This document shows, piece after piece, positions 16,009-27,200 of a stretch of DNA of 64,000 nucleotides. Each line of letters begins with the position of its first letter. Position 1 is the first letter of the stretch. The notes under the pieces are model-generated. The model made no database searches. It was not told where the DNA came from and worked only from the letters and a program-made list of their open reading frames with translations. The translations under genes were made by a program, and so were the position numbers. Origin of the DNA: Microtetraspora fusca (GTDB lineage Bacteria; Actinomycetota; Actinomycetes; Streptosporangiales; Streptosporangiaceae); the NCBI RefSeq assembly GCF_001570365.1, contig NZ_BBYK01000041.1:371970-435969 (forward strand), in the 5' to 3' direction.

Positions 16009-17435
16009 CCCCGCTCACCCCGGAGACGGTCGAGTTCGCCGGCGCCCGGGGCGGTGAGGCTCCGCTGACCTGGGGCCAGCGGATGATCTGGAGCTCCACC
16101 CGGTGGCTGCCCGACGGCGACCCGTACTTCAACCTGTCCTGGACCCTGCCCGTCGCCGGAGCCGTGGACCTGCCCGCCGTGCTGCGCGCCCTCCGCCGTC
16201 TGATCGAGCGGCACGAGACCCTGCGCACGGCCTACGTGAAGACGGGGGAGGGCACCGTCCAGCGGGTGGCCTGCGCCGGACGGCTCACCGTCGGCGTGTA
16301 CGAGACCGCGTCCCGGCCGATGTCGGCGGCGACGACCCTCGCCGCCGAACTGGCCGCGACCGCGTTCGACTACGCCCGGGAGCTGCCCGTACGGTGCGCC
16401 GTCGTGATCAGCGGGGGACGGCCGCGCGCGGTCGCGCTCGCGCTGTCCCACCTGGCGGTCGACGGCTGGTCGCTCAACCTGCTCGCCACCGAATGGCCGC
16501 GGCTCCTCACCGGCGACGACCTGCCCGCGCCGGGACGGCAGCCCCTCGACCAGGCCGCGTACGAGAGCGGGGACGAGGCGGCCGCGCGGTCCGCGCGGGC
16601 GGTGCGGCACTGGCGGGCCGGCCTGGCGCGCGCGCCGCGCTCGATGTTCGACTTCCCCGGGAGGGAGCCGGAGGAGCCGCGGTTCGTCCGGTACGGCATG
16701 CGGTCTCTCGCGACGGCGGTCGCCGCCGAGACGCTCGCGGCCCGCTGCTCCGCCACCACCGCCAGCGTGCTGACCGTGGCGAGCGCCGCGCTGCTGGCCG
16801 CCGTGACGGGACACCGGACGGCGGCGCTCCAGCTGATCGTCTCCAACCGGCACGACCCGTGCGTTCGCGACATGGCCGCCCCCGCCGCGCTCGACGGGCT
16901 CTTCGTCCTCGACCTGGCCGACGGCACCTTCGCCGACGCCGTACGCCGGGGGCACGGGCAGGCGATGGCCGCCTACCGGAACGGCCACTACGACCTGTCG
17001 GCGGTCGACGCCGTACGGGCCGAGGCCGCGCGGGAACGCGGCGCGGACCTCGACCTGGACGCGTTCTTCAACGATGTCCGGCCGGACGGCCGCTGGCGGG
17101 ACCTGCCGCCGGTCGACCGCGGCGACCCGGCCGCGCTCAGGGAGCGGACCAGGACGTTCTTCGTCGGCGGCTATCCCAAGGTCAAGGCGCACGTCTTCTT
17201 CGCGACCGGCCCCGCGTCGGCGACGTGCGAGTTCTTCGTCCTGGTCGACACGGCCTTCCTGCCCGGCGAGACGGCCGAGCGGATGCTGCTCGGCCTGGAG
17301 ACCCTGCTGGTCCGGGCGGTCGCCGAGGAGGTGCCGCTCGACCGGGTGGCCGAGGTCTGCGGCCTCGCCCCCGTACGGCGGCCCGCCGGCTGGACCCGGG
17401 TCGGCGACGACTGGATCGAGAACACGGAGAGGTGA
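16005..17435 (+). CDS. Condensation-domain protein with altered first histidine (SHxxxDG)
   Basis: This 476-residue protein has the length and strand order of a single C domain. Its core motif reads SHLAVDG (Ser ~148), so the first His of HHxxxDG is Ser while the catalytic second His, Asp and Gly remain. The region around PFDLE in typical C domains is replaced by AFDYARELP. It may catalyse condensation of an unusual pair, act as an acyltransferase, or be a scaffold. The ATG overlaps the carrier gene stop (ATGA), so it may work directly with that carrier. Function is uncertain beyond the superfamily. Confidence 0.75.
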   Translation: MTPLTPETVEFAGARGGEAPLTWGQRMIWSSTRWLPDGDPYFNLSWTLPVAGAVDLPAVLRALRRLIERHETLRTAYVKTGEGTVQRVACAGRLTVGVYETASRPMSAATTLAAELAATAFDYARELPVRCAVVISGGRPRAVALALSHLAVDGWSLNLLATEWPRLLTGDDLPAPGRQPLDQAAYESGDEAAARSARAVRHWRAGLARAPRSMFDFPGREPEEPRFVRYGMRSLATAVAAETLAARCSATTASVLTVASAALLAAVTGHRTAALQLIVSNRHDPCVRDMAAPAALDGLFVLDLADGTFADAVRRGHGQAMAAYRNGHYDLSAVDAVRAEAARERGADLDLDAFFNDVRPDGRWRDLPPVDRGDPAALRERTRTFFVGGYPKVKAHVFFATGPASATCEFFVLVDTAFLPGETAERMLLGLETLLVRAVAEEVPLDRVAEVCGLAPVRRPAGWTRVGDDWIENTER

Positions 17436-17436
17436 C

Positions 17437-17625
17437 ATGACGGACTCCCGGATGCGCGTGGTCGTCAACGACGAGGAGCAGTACTCCGTCTGGTGGAGCG
17501 ACCGCGAGCCGCCGGCCGGCTGGACGGCGACCGGCTTCGAGGGCACCCGCGAGGAGTGCCTGGACCACATCGACACCGTGTGGACCGACATGCGGCCGTT
17601 GAGCGTCAGGGGCCGGGACCGGTGA
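17437..17625 (+). CDS. MbtH-like protein
   Basis: This 62-residue protein has the MbtH signature: NDEEQYSVW, PPAGW, EECLDHI and WTDMRPLS. Such proteins bind NRPS adenylation domains and are needed for their folding or activity. The residue after SVW is Trp rather than the common Pro. It is one base beyond the preceding stop, and its own stop overlaps the next GTG. It is expected to serve one or more of the three A domains in this cluster. Confidence 0.95.
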   Translation: MTDSRMRVVVNDEEQYSVWWSDREPPAGWTATGFEGTREECLDHIDTVWTDMRPLSVRGRDR

Positions 17626-19082
17626 CCGTGCCGGACCGGCGCGAGGCGCTGCGCAGGCGGCTCGCCGATCTGCCGCCGGACCGCCGCGAGGCGCTGCTGC
17701 GCTCCCTCGGCCGCCTCCCGGACGCGGAGCCCGCCGGGCGGGCCTGGCCGCTGTCGCCCGGCCAGGAACGCCTGTGGTTCCTCAGCCGGTTCGCCCCGGG
17801 GGACACCGGCTACCACACCCCCTGGTGCGTACGGCTGCGCGGTCCGCTGGACCCGGGCGCGCTCGAGGCGGCCTTCACCCGGATCGCCGAACGCCACGAG
17901 GTGCTGCGGACCCGCTTCCGGATGGTGGCCGACACGCCCGCGCAGATCGTGCTGCCGCCGTCACCGGTCCCGGTCGAACGGATCGCGATCCCCGGCGTTC
18001 CGGAGGATCCGGAGCAACCGGACACGGAGGGCGCGGAGGGCGCGGAGGGCGCGGAGGGCGCGGAGGGGGCGCTGGCCGCCTTCGTCAACCGGCCGTTCGA
18101 CCTGGAGAACGGGCCGCCGCTGCGCGCCGGGCTGATCCGGCTGGGGGAGGACGACACGCTGCTGTGCATCGTCCTGCACCACATCGTCGTGGACGGCTGG
18201 TCGCTGGACGTGCTCATGCGCGAGCTGGCCGAGTGCTACGCGGCGCGGCGGGAGGGGCGCGAGCCCGAGCTGGAGGAGCTGCCCACGCAGTACCCGCGTT
18301 ACGCCGCCCGGGAGCGAGAACGCGACCACACCGCCCACCTGGCGTACTGGACCGGGCGGCTGACCGGCGCGCCCGCGCTCGGCCTGCCGGCGGACCACCT
18401 CCGGCCGCCCCGCCGGACGGGGAACGGCGGCAGGGAACACCTGCTGCTGCCCCCGGATGACGTCGCCCCGCTGGAGCGGCTGGCCAGGGAGTCGCGCTGC
18501 ACGTCCTTCATGGCGCTGCTCGCCGCGTACCAGGCCATGCTGGGCGGGGCGGCGGGGCAGCACGACTTCTGCGTGGGCGTGCCGGTGGCCGGGCGGTCCG
18601 CCGGCGAGCTGGCCCCCCTGATCGGCTATTTCGGCAACACGCTGGCGCTGCGCGCCGACCTGTCCGGAGACCCGACCTTCCGTGAGCTGCTGCTGCGCGT
18701 CCGCGAGGTCACGCTGTCGGCGATGCGGCACGCGGACGCGCCGTTCGAGGCCGTGCTCGCCGCGCTGCGGGTGCCGCGCGACATCAGCCGGCCGCCGCTG
18801 TGCCAGGCGATGTTCAACCTGCACAACCTGCCGAAGGGTGACCTGCTCAGGACCTCGATGGGCGATCTCGACGCGGAGCACCATCCGGCGCCGCCGACCG
18901 CCCACACGAAGGCCGAGATCTCCGTGGACGTGTGGCGCGGCCCGGAGGGGCTCGGCGGGGTCCTCGACTACAGCCGCGACCTCTTCACGCCCGCGACCGC
19001 GCGGCGCTTCGCCGACGCCTTCGCCCACGTCGTACGGCGGGCCGGGGCGGACCCGGACCGCCGACTGTCCGAATTGGCGTGA
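17622..19082 (+). CDS. Stand-alone NRPS condensation domain
   Basis: This 486-residue protein has an intact HHIVVDG motif near residue 186 and typical C-domain blocks: LSPGQERLWFLSRF near 45, RHEVLRTRF near 90, IGYFGNTLALR near 335 and SRPPLCQAMFNLHN near 390. A short N-terminal arginine-rich helix precedes the domain and could be a docking element. Four GAE repeats (9-bp DNA units, about 18029-18065) make an acidic loop. The GTG at 17622 overlaps the MbtH stop; a GTG at 17628 is an alternative. It would act between carriers held on other proteins. Confidence 0.9.
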   Translation: MTVPDRREALRRRLADLPPDRREALLRSLGRLPDAEPAGRAWPLSPGQERLWFLSRFAPGDTGYHTPWCVRLRGPLDPGALEAAFTRIAERHEVLRTRFRMVADTPAQIVLPPSPVPVERIAIPGVPEDPEQPDTEGAEGAEGAEGAEGALAAFVNRPFDLENGPPLRAGLIRLGEDDTLLCIVLHHIVVDGWSLDVLMRELAECYAARREGREPELEELPTQYPRYAARERERDHTAHLAYWTGRLTGAPALGLPADHLRPPRRTGNGGREHLLLPPDDVAPLERLARESRCTSFMALLAAYQAMLGGAAGQHDFCVGVPVAGRSAGELAPLIGYFGNTLALRADLSGDPTFRELLLRVREVTLSAMRHADAPFEAVLAALRVPRDISRPPLCQAMFNLHNLPKGDLLRTSMGDLDAEHHPAPPTAHTKAEISVDVWRGPEGLGGVLDYSRDLFTPATARRFADAFAHVVRRAGADPDRRLSELA

Positions 19083-19127
19083 TTGTCGTAATTAGCGAAG
19101 TTCGATGAGTTCAAGCCTGGAAGGCAC

Positions 19128-21056
19128 ATGAAGGTGAACGACGGGGTGACCGGTGAGAGCGGCGTGACGGCGCTCGGGCTGATCCGGCGATGGCGCGACC
19201 GCACTCCCGACGGCGTCGCGGTGAGCGGCGCCGGAGGCGAGCTGACCTTCCGGGAGCTGGACGACCGGATCGGCCGGCTGGCGGACGAGCTGCTGCGGCG
19301 GGGCGTGGGACCCGAGACCCCCGTCGGGCTGTGCCTCGACCGGACGCCCGCGATGATCGTGGCCATGCTGGCCGTATGGGCGGCCGGCGGCGCCTACGTG
19401 CCGCTCGACCCGGCCTTCCCGGAGGAGCGGCTCCGGCTCATGCGCGAGGACGCGGGCGTCGCGCTGGTGCTGACCCAGCCGTCCGTGGACGCCCGCCTGC
19501 TCGACGGCGTACGGGACGTCGTACGGCTCACGCCGGACGGCACGCCCCTGGACCCGGCGACCGGCCCGGCCCCGAGCACGAGCCCGGACGCGATCCCCGC
19601 CGCGCCGTCGTCCCCGGCGTACGTGATGTACACCTCGGGATCCACGGGACGGCCCAAGGGGGTCGTCGTTCCCCACCGTGCGGTCGCGAATCTGCTGGAG
19701 TCCTTCGCCTCCCTGCTGGAGCTGTCTCCCGGGGACGCCTGGCTCGCGGTCACCACGCTGTCCTTCGACATCTCGGTCCTGGAGCTGCTGCTGCCCCTGG
19801 CCTGCGGCGCCCGGGTGGTCGTGGCCTCCGCGCACGAGACCGCCGACGGCCGCGCGCTGCGGGCCCGCGCCGTCGCCGAGGCGGTCACGGTGATGCAGGC
19901 GACCCCGGCGAGCTGGCGGATCCTGCTCGAATCCGGAGGAGTGCCCGAGGGGATCAGGACCCGGCTCTGCGGCGGGGAGGCCCTGCCGCGCGACCTCGCC
20001 GACGCGCTCCTCGACGGCAGCGCGCGGCTGTGGAACGTGTACGGCCCGACCGAGACGACGGTGTGGTCCACCGCCGGGCGGGTCGCGCCGTCGCCCGCGC
20101 CCGTCGACCTGGGGGAGCCGATCGGCCGGACGACCGTACGGGTCCTCGGCCCGGACGGGCGGCCGGTTCCGCCGGGCGAGGCCGGCGAGCTGCACATCGG
20201 CGGTGCCGGGGTGGCCGTCGGATATCGCGGGATGCCCGCCCTGACGGCCGCGCGCTTCCTGCCCGACCCCTTCTCCGGCGTCCCGGGCGCCCGCATGTAC
20301 GCCACGGGCGACCTGGTCAGCGTCCGGGACGGGCGGCTGCACTACCTCGGCCGGGCCGACCAGCAGGTCAAGGTCCGCGGCTTCCGGATCGAGCTGGGCG
20401 AGATCGAGACCGCCCTGCGCGCCGCGCCCGGGGTCGCGAACGCCGCGGCCGGTGTCTGCGACGGCCCGGACGGCCTGCCCCGCCTGGTCGCGTACGTCGT
20501 CCCGGGACCGCAGGACCCGGCCGAGCGGGACGATGCCACCGATGGGGCCGGGTCGTGGGCGGCGCTGCGCGAGGGGCTGCGCCGGAGCCTGCCGGAGTAC
20601 ATGGTGCCCGCGCACCGCGTGGTGCTGGACGCCCTCCCGCTCACCCCCAACGGCAAGCTCGACAGGAAGGCGCTGCCGCCGCCCGAATGGACCCGCGCCC
20701 GGACGGCTCCGTACCGGCCTCCCGCGTCCGCGCTGGAGGAGGAACTGGTGGCGATGTGGGGCGAGGTGCTCGGCGTCGAGGAGCCGATCGGCGTGGACGA
20801 CGACTTCTTCGAGCTGGGCGGGCACTCGCTGACCGCCACCCGGATCATCGCGCGGATCCAGGCCCGGTTCACCGTCGCGGTGCCGATCGCGGTGCTGTTC
20901 GAGCACCCGACGATCGCTGAGCTGGCCGTGGAGATGAACCGCCTGGACGACGATGACCTCGACCTCGTGGAGGTGGCCGCGCTCCGCGACGAGCTGGACG
21001 GCCTCGACGCCGATGAGCTGGCCGCCCTCTTCGACGAACTGGCGCCGGACGCATGA
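19128..21056 (+). CDS. NRPS adenylation-carrier (A-T) didomain, glycine-like pocket
   Basis: This 642-residue protein starts directly with an A domain (about 15-500; [11 protein letters not shown] near 168, NVYGPTETT near 305, [10 protein letters not shown] near 510). A carrier domain (LGGHSL, Ser ~567) and an acidic helical tail ([13 protein letters not shown]) follow, which may be a docking segment. The pocket residues aligned by eye to GrsA are D-I-L-Q-L-G-V-V-W-K, one position from common glycine codes. It lacks its own C domain and may use the free C protein upstream. The 45-bp gap before it (19083-19127) is the largest inside the NRPS operon and is locally AT-richer. Confidence 0.92.
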   Translation: MKVNDGVTGESGVTALGLIRRWRDRTPDGVAVSGAGGELTFRELDDRIGRLADELLRRGVGPETPVGLCLDRTPAMIVAMLAVWAAGGAYVPLDPAFPEERLRLMREDAGVALVLTQPSVDARLLDGVRDVVRLTPDGTPLDPATGPAPSTSPDAIPAAPSSPAYVMYTSGSTGRPKGVVVPHRAVANLLESFASLLELSPGDAWLAVTTLSFDISVLELLLPLACGARVVVASAHETADGRALRARAVAEAVTVMQATPASWRILLESGGVPEGIRTRLCGGEALPRDLADALLDGSARLWNVYGPTETTVWSTAGRVAPSPAPVDLGEPIGRTTVRVLGPDGRPVPPGEAGELHIGGAGVAVGYRGMPALTAARFLPDPFSGVPGARMYATGDLVSVRDGRLHYLGRADQQVKVRGFRIELGEIETALRAAPGVANAAAGVCDGPDGLPRLVAYVVPGPQDPAERDDATDGAGSWAALREGLRRSLPEYMVPAHRVVLDALPLTPNGKLDRKALPPPEWTRARTAPYRPPASALEEELVAMWGEVLGVEEPIGVDDDFFELGGHSLTATRIIARIQARFTVAVPIAVLFEHPTIAELAVEMNRLDDDDLDLVEVAALRDELDGLDADELAALFDELAPDA

Positions 21057-24000
21057 GGCCCCCGGCCTCCCCGGTGCGGGCCCCGCTGTCCCCGGCACAG
21101 GAGCGGCTCTGGCTCCTTCAGCGCCTCTATCCGGACGACGCCTCCTACACCATGTACCTCGTCCGGCGGCTGCGCGGGCCGCTCGACCGCGCCGCCCTGG
21201 AGGACGCGTTCGCACGGGTCGTCGCCCGGCACGAGAGCCTGCGTACGCGCTTCGCCGAGGTGGACGGGGTGCCCTGGGCCGTCGCTGCGCCACCCGCGAC
21301 CGCCGTCCGCGCGCCCGGAGCCGATGGGCCGGTCCGCTGGCTGGACGCGGCGGATCGGGAGGCGGCCGAGCGCCTGGTGTCCGAACGCGTCAACGCGCCG
21401 TTCGACCTCGCCGACGGCGTGCCGCTGCGCGTCGCCGTGATCCGGATCGCCCCGGACGATCACGTCCTGTGCGTCACGATGCACCACATCATCGGCGACG
21501 GCTGGTCCCTGAACGTGCTCCTCGACGACCTGGCGGAGTGCTACACCGCCCGGCTGGGCGGCCGCGAACCCCGGCTGCGGCCGTTGCCGGTCCAGCCCAC
21601 CGACTACGCGCGCTGGCAGCGCCGCCGGGCCGAACGCGCCGTGCCGTACTGGCAGGAGCGGCTCGCCGACCCGCCGGCGCCGGAGCCGCCCTTCCCCACG
21701 GTCGGCGCCGCTGAGACGGAGCGGACCGGCGCCGCGCGACAAGGCGCGTTCCACGTCGTCCGCCTCGGAGAGGAGACGACGCGCGGCCTCGAACGGCTCG
21801 GGCGCGAGCACCGGACCACCCTGTTCACCGTGCTCATGGCGGCCTACCAGGTCCTGCTGCACCGCCACACCGGGCGGACCGACCTCCTGGTCGGCACGGC
21901 CGTCGCGGGCCGCGAGCGCGTCGAGCTGGAGCCACTCATCGGGTATCTCGCCCAGACGGCGGTGCTGCGCGGCGACCTCGCCGGCGACCCGGCGTTCACC
22001 GACCTCCTCGCCCGCACCAGGGCCGAGGCGCTGAACGCGATGAGCCGGCCGTCCGTGCCCTTCGAGCGGATCGGCCATCCGGCCGACGCGCTGATGCCCA
22101 CCATGCTGATCCTGCACAACCAGGACACCGGCCCGGCCGGGCCGTTCGGCGACCTGGCCGTGAGCCTGTTCCCGGACGGCTTCCGCCAGGCCAAGGCCGA
22201 CCTGCTCGTCGAGGCATGGCGGGACGGCCCCGAGCTCGCCGTCTCCTTCTGCTACGACGTCTCCCGGGTCGGGGCCGGGGAGGCCGGTCGGGAGACCGTC
22301 CGGCGGCTCGCCGACCGTTTCCTGCTCCTGCTCGGCTCCGTCGCGGGTGAGCCGCATCGGCGGATCTCGGAGCTGCGCCTCTGGACGGAGGCCGACCTGG
22401 CGGACATCCACGCGCTCGCCGGCGACGGCGCGGACCCGGGCGGACCGCTCGTGCCCGAGATGCTCTCCGAGGCGGCACGGCGCACGCCCGACGCCGCGGC
22501 GGTGATCTGCGGCGACACGGCGCTGAGCCACCGGGAGCTGCACGCGCGGGCGGAGGCGCTGGCCGCGGCCCTCGGCGCGGGCGGTGTCCGGCCCGGGGAC
22601 GTCGTCGGCGTGTGCCTGCCCCGCTCCGTCGACGCGATCACGGCCCTGCTCGCCGTCTGGCGGGCCGGCGCCGCCTACCTGCCGCTCGACCCGGACGACC
22701 CGGACGAACGGCTCGCCTTCTCCCTCGCCGACTCCGGGGTCACCCACGTGATCACCCGGCGCGAGCCGCCGGACGGGTTCACCGCGATCGACCCCGGGGC
22801 CACCGCCCGGACCGGCTCCCCGATCGCGCCGCCGGCCCGGCCCGCGGACCTGGCGTACGTCATCACCACCTCCGGCTCGACCGGCCGCCCGAAGGGGGTC
22901 GCGGTCGAGCACGCCGCCATCGCCTCCCGCGTGCGCTGGATGCGCGAGGAGTACGGGCTCACGCCGGGCGACCACGTGGTCCAGTTCGCGTCGCTGAGCT
23001 TCGACACGCATCTGGAGGAGGTGTTCCCGGCGCTCGCCGCCGGGGCCGCGCTGGTCCTGCTGCCCGAGGGCGCGGCCACGCTCCCCGACCTGCTCGCGTC
23101 TCCCATCGGCCGCCGGGTCACCGTGCTCGACCTGCCCACCGCCTACTGGCACCACCTGGTCGAGGAGATCGACCAGATCGCCTGGCCGCCGTCCCTGCGC
23201 CTGGTGATCCTGGGCGGCGAGCAGGCGTCCGGCGCGGCCGTGGCCCGCTGGCACGACCGGTTCGGAGCCGGGGTCCGGCTCGTCAACACGTACGGTCCGA
23301 CCGAGGCCGCCGTCATCGCCACCGCGACCGAGCTGGCCCGCGACGACGGCGGCCCGGCCGTACGGCCCCCGATAGGGCGGCCGGTGGGCGCCACCGCGGT
23401 CCACCTCCTCGACGGCCGGGGCGCGCCGCTCCCGAAGGGGGCGGTGGGGGAGCTGGTCATCGGCGGGGCGGGGGTCGCCCGGGGCTACCTGGGCCGTCCC
23501 GCGCTCACGGCCGCCGTCTTCGTGCCCGACCCCGGCGGCCCGCCGGGAGCGCGCCGCTACCGCACCGGGGACCGGGCCCGGTGGCGCGAGGACGGCAGGC
23601 TGGAGTTCCTGGGCCGGATCGACGACCAGCTCAAGGTGCGCGGCTTCCGGATCGAACCCGGCGAGGTCGAGGCCCGGCTGCTCGCCCATCCCGAGGTCGG
23701 CCAGGCGTTCGTCACCGTCCGCGCGGAGCGGCTCGTGGCCTACGTGACCGGAACCGCCGGGCACGAGGAACTGCGCGCGCACGTCGCGCGGGCGCTGCCG
23801 CGCCATCTCGTCCCGACCGCCTGGGTGACCCTGGACGCGCTGCCCCTCACCGCGCGCGGCAAGATCGACCGGGTCGCGCTCCCGGAACCGGAGCGCGCCT
23901 CCTCGCCCGCGGACGTCCCCCCGCGCACGGACGCCGAGAAGCTGGTGGCCGGCATCTGGGAGGAGTTGCTCGGCGTCCCCGGCGTGGGCGCCTTCGACGA

Positions 24001-24211
24001 CTTCTTCGCCCTCGGCGGCCACTCCCTGTTCGCCACCCGGGTCGCGGCGCGGCTGCGCCGTACGACGGGGGTGGAGGTCCCGGTGCGGACCGTCTTCGAG
24101 GCCCGGACGGTGGCCGAGCTGGCGTCCGCCGTGGAGGACCTGCTGATCGCCGAGCTGGACGGGATGACCGACGAGGAGGCCGAGCGTCTCCTCGCCTCCC
24201 CCGAGACCTGA
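21053..24211 (+). CDS. NRPS C-A-T module, lysine/basic amino-acid-like pocket
   Basis: This 1052-residue module has C (about 10-440, HHIIGDG near 143), A (465-950) and T (LGGHSL, Ser ~991) domains. The A3 loop reads [11 protein letters not shown]. The aligned pocket residues are D-T-E-D-I-G-T-V-I-K. The acidic E and D fit a cationic side chain, and the code resembles ones I recall for lysine or beta-lysine; this is by eye and tentative. It lacks a terminal thioesterase, so the product may be released by the Cys-TE of the first protein or passed on to it. The ATG overlaps the A-T gene stop. A short acidic C-terminal helix ([12 protein letters not shown]) resembles that of the A-T protein. Confidence 0.92.
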   Translation: MRPPASPVRAPLSPAQERLWLLQRLYPDDASYTMYLVRRLRGPLDRAALEDAFARVVARHESLRTRFAEVDGVPWAVAAPPATAVRAPGADGPVRWLDAADREAAERLVSERVNAPFDLADGVPLRVAVIRIAPDDHVLCVTMHHIIGDGWSLNVLLDDLAECYTARLGGREPRLRPLPVQPTDYARWQRRRAERAVPYWQERLADPPAPEPPFPTVGAAETERTGAARQGAFHVVRLGEETTRGLERLGREHRTTLFTVLMAAYQVLLHRHTGRTDLLVGTAVAGRERVELEPLIGYLAQTAVLRGDLAGDPAFTDLLARTRAEALNAMSRPSVPFERIGHPADALMPTMLILHNQDTGPAGPFGDLAVSLFPDGFRQAKADLLVEAWRDGPELAVSFCYDVSRVGAGEAGRETVRRLADRFLLLLGSVAGEPHRRISELRLWTEADLADIHALAGDGADPGGPLVPEMLSEAARRTPDAAAVICGDTALSHRELHARAEALAAALGAGGVRPGDVVGVCLPRSVDAITALLAVWRAGAAYLPLDPDDPDERLAFSLADSGVTHVITRREPPDGFTAIDPGATARTGSPIAPPARPADLAYVITTSGSTGRPKGVAVEHAAIASRVRWMREEYGLTPGDHVVQFASLSFDTHLEEVFPALAAGAALVLLPEGAATLPDLLASPIGRRVTVLDLPTAYWHHLVEEIDQIAWPPSLRLVILGGEQASGAAVARWHDRFGAGVRLVNTYGPTEAAVIATATELARDDGGPAVRPPIGRPVGATAVHLLDGRGAPLPKGAVGELVIGGAGVARGYLGRPALTAAVFVPDPGGPPGARRYRTGDRARWREDGRLEFLGRIDDQLKVRGFRIEPGEVEARLLAHPEVGQAFVTVRAERLVAYVTGTAGHEELRAHVARALPRHLVPTAWVTLDALPLTARGKIDRVALPEPERASSPADVPPRTDAEKLVAGIWEELLGVPGVGAFDDFFALGGHSLFATRVAARLRRTTGVEVPVRTVFEARTVAELASAVEDLLIAELDGMTDEEAERLLASPET

Positions 24212-24230
24212 CGTCCCGGGGGAGGCGAGG
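24190..24230. terminator. Hairpin terminator spanning the last NRPS stop codon
   Basis: Two 18-bp arms (24190-24207 and 24213-24230) match at 17 positions around a 5-nt loop that contains the TGA. There is no U-run, as usual in actinobacteria. It lies between two convergent operons and could stop transcription from both sides. Confidence 0.8.
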
Positions 24231-24240
24231 TGTGCGAGGG

Positions 24241-27200
24241 TCAGGCGGGTTCGGGGGCGGGCTCGGGGGCGGTCAGCTGCTCCAGGGCGGCCGCGGCCCG
24301 CTCGCGGTACTCGGCGACCCGGGCGAGCTTGATGTCCTCGTACCCGCGGATCGCCTCCGGCAGGGCCGCGATCTCCGCGACGGCGTCGGCCGTCGCGGGG
24401 GTGAGCCGGGCGAGGGCGTCGCGCACCAGCGCGCGGTATTCGCCGACCAGCTCCCGTTCGACCCGGCGCACCCGGGCGTAGCCGAAGACGTCCAGCGCGG
24501 TGCCGCGCAGGACCCGGGCGGCGCGCAGCCCGTGGAACAGCGCGCCCGCCGAGCGCTGCAGTTTGATCTTGCGCTTCATGCCCAAGGCGCGCAGCAGCGG
24601 CGGGTGCAGCAGTACGGAGACGACCGCGTCCGCGCCGAACTCGTCCTCGCGCCTGGCCTTCTCGGCCGGGTCCAGGTGCAGCCGGGCGACCTCGTACTCG
24701 TCCTTGTACGCCATGAGCTTGTGCAGGGACCGGGCGTAGGCGAGGCCGATCCGCGCCCCGGCCTCCTCGCCCGCCCGCTCGGCGGCCAGGGCGGCCACGC
24801 GCCGCACGTCCTCGGCGTACGTGCCCGCGTAGGCGGCGTTCTGGTAGCCGGTCAGGTCGGCGATCCGCGCGGCGAGGACCCGCTCCAGAGTCTCGGTCTC
24901 CGATCCCGCGTCCGGGGTCGTCGCCGCTGCCGGGAACGCGGCGGCGAGGACGGCGTCGCGGTCCACGACGGCGGCCCGTCCCCAGCGGAAGGCCGCGAGG
25001 TTCTGCTCGACGGCCGCCCCGTTGAGCCGGATGGCCCGCTCGATCGACTCGGCCGAGACCGGGAGGCAGCCGTGCTGGTACGCCGCGCCGACGAGGAGCA
25101 TGTTGGCCGGCATGTGGTCGCCGAACAGCGCCTCGGCCAGCCCGTGGGCGTCGAAATAGAGGTTGTCCGCGCCGCGCGTGGCGGACTCGATCCGGGTGAG
25201 CGCGTCGGCGGGGGAGCCGGGCACCGCGACGCGCCCGGTGACCATGGCGGCGGTCGGCACCAGCGCCGTGCTGACCACGGCGACCGTGCGGTCGGGCGAC
25301 GCGACGGCGAGGTTGGCGTCGGCGGCCGCGCCGAGCAGGTCGAAGCCGATCAGCACGTCGGCGGTGCCGGGCGTCGCGCGGAGCGATCCGACGACCGGCC
25401 CGGTCGAGACGCGCAGGTCGCTGACGACGGGGCCGCCCTTCTGCGCCAGCCCGGTCTGCTCCAGCCCGGCCGCGTGCAGCCCGTCCATGTGGGCCGCCAT
25501 CTGCAGGATCTGCGAGACCGTGACGACGCCCGTGCCGCCGATGCCCGGCATCCTGACCAGCACCGACTCGCCGTCCAGGCGGCGGGCGGGCTCCGTCACC
25601 TCCACCGGCGGCCGCGGCACGAGCCGTGGCGCGGACGCGCGCGGCTTCCCCGAGTCACGAGGCTCGACGAGGAGGAACGAGGGGCAGTCGCCCTTGAGGC
25701 AGCTCAGGTCGGAGTTGCAGGACGGCTGGTGGATGCGGGTCTTGCGGCCGTACTCGGTCTCGACGGGCAGGACGGACAGGCAGGTCGAGACGTCGCCGCA
25801 GTCGCCGCAGCCCTCGCAGACCCGCTCGTTGACCACGACCTTCGCGGCCGGGGTGGGCAGCTTGCCCCGCTTGCGCAGTCGGCGCTCCTCGGCGGCGCAC
25901 CGGTCGTCGTGGATCAGCACGGTCACGCCCTCGGCGGCGGCCAGCTCCCGCTCGACCTCGGCGAGGTCGTCCCGATGCCGGACGGTCGCGATGGGCGCCA
26001 GCCGCACCCCCCGGTAGCTCTCCGGCTCCGGCGTGGTGATCACGATCCGGCGGACGCCCTCGACGGCCAGCGACCGGGTCAGCGCCGGGACGTCGAGCCG
26101 GCCTTCGGCGCGCTGGCCGCCGGTCATGGCGACCGCGTCGTTGTAGAGCAGCTTGTACGTCATCGTCACCCCGGCGGCGACGGCGGCGCGGATCGCCAGG
26201 GAGCCGGAGTGGTGGAAGGTGCCGTCGCCCAGGTTCTGCACGAAGTGCCGGTCGTCGGTGAAGGGGGCCAGGCCGATCCACTGGGCGCCCTCGCCGCCCA
26301 TCTGGGTGATGCCGACGCGGGTGCCGCGCCCGTTCCCGTCCAGGGCGATCATGGCGTGGCAGCCGATGCCGACGCCGACCAGCGTGTCGTCGGAGGTGCG
26401 GGTCGAGGAGTTGTGCGGGCACCCCGAGCAGAAGTAGGGCGTGCGCGCGGCCACCAGCGGCAGCGTACGGCGGGGCGCCTTACGGGGAGCCAGGGACTGG
26501 AGCCGGACGGCCGCCGCCCGGGGCAGCCGGTCCGCGCCGACGCAGGCGGCGAGCGCCCGGGCCACGTCCTCGGCGCCGAGGGTGCCGCGGGCGGTGAGCA
26601 GCTCGCGGCCCACCACGGCGGGGGCGCGCTCGCCGCCGTAGAGCGCCTGCTTCAGCTCCCCCTCCAGGAACGGCACCTTGTCCTCCACGACCAGCACCTT
26701 GTCCAGGCCGGCGGTCATGGCGGCGAGGTGGTCGTGGGCCAGCGGGAACGGCATCGCGAGCCGGATCAGCCGCAGGCCGAGGTCCCCCATCGCGTCCTCG
26801 TCCAGGCCGAGGTCGGCCAGCGCCCGCCGCACCACCGCGTACGACGTGCCGGACGCGAGGACGCCCAGCGTGGCGCGCGGCGCGTCGAAGGTCACCCGGT
26901 TGAGGCCGTGCTCGCGGGCGTAGCGGCGGGCCAGCTCCAGCCTGCGGGTCAGCAGGTCGTGCTCGGCGTCCAGGGCGGCGGGGCCGACCAGGAGGGGCGA
27001 CGCGCCGCGGTCGGCGTGGTCCGGCGCCGGCACGCCCTCCCGGAGCGGGCCGAGATCGACGGTGGCGGACGCGTCGGCGACGTCCGCGACGATCTTCAAC
27101 CCGGTCCACAGCCCGCTGAGGCGGGACAGGGCGACCGCGTGCAGGCCGAACTCGATGATCTCGGCGACCGAGCCCGGCGCGAGCAGCGGCATCGACAGGC

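Noticed and set aside
16005-17435. Epimerization domain
   Set aside because: The length and the SHxxxDG core fit a C domain as well as or better than an E domain, and no other E-domain motif was recognised.
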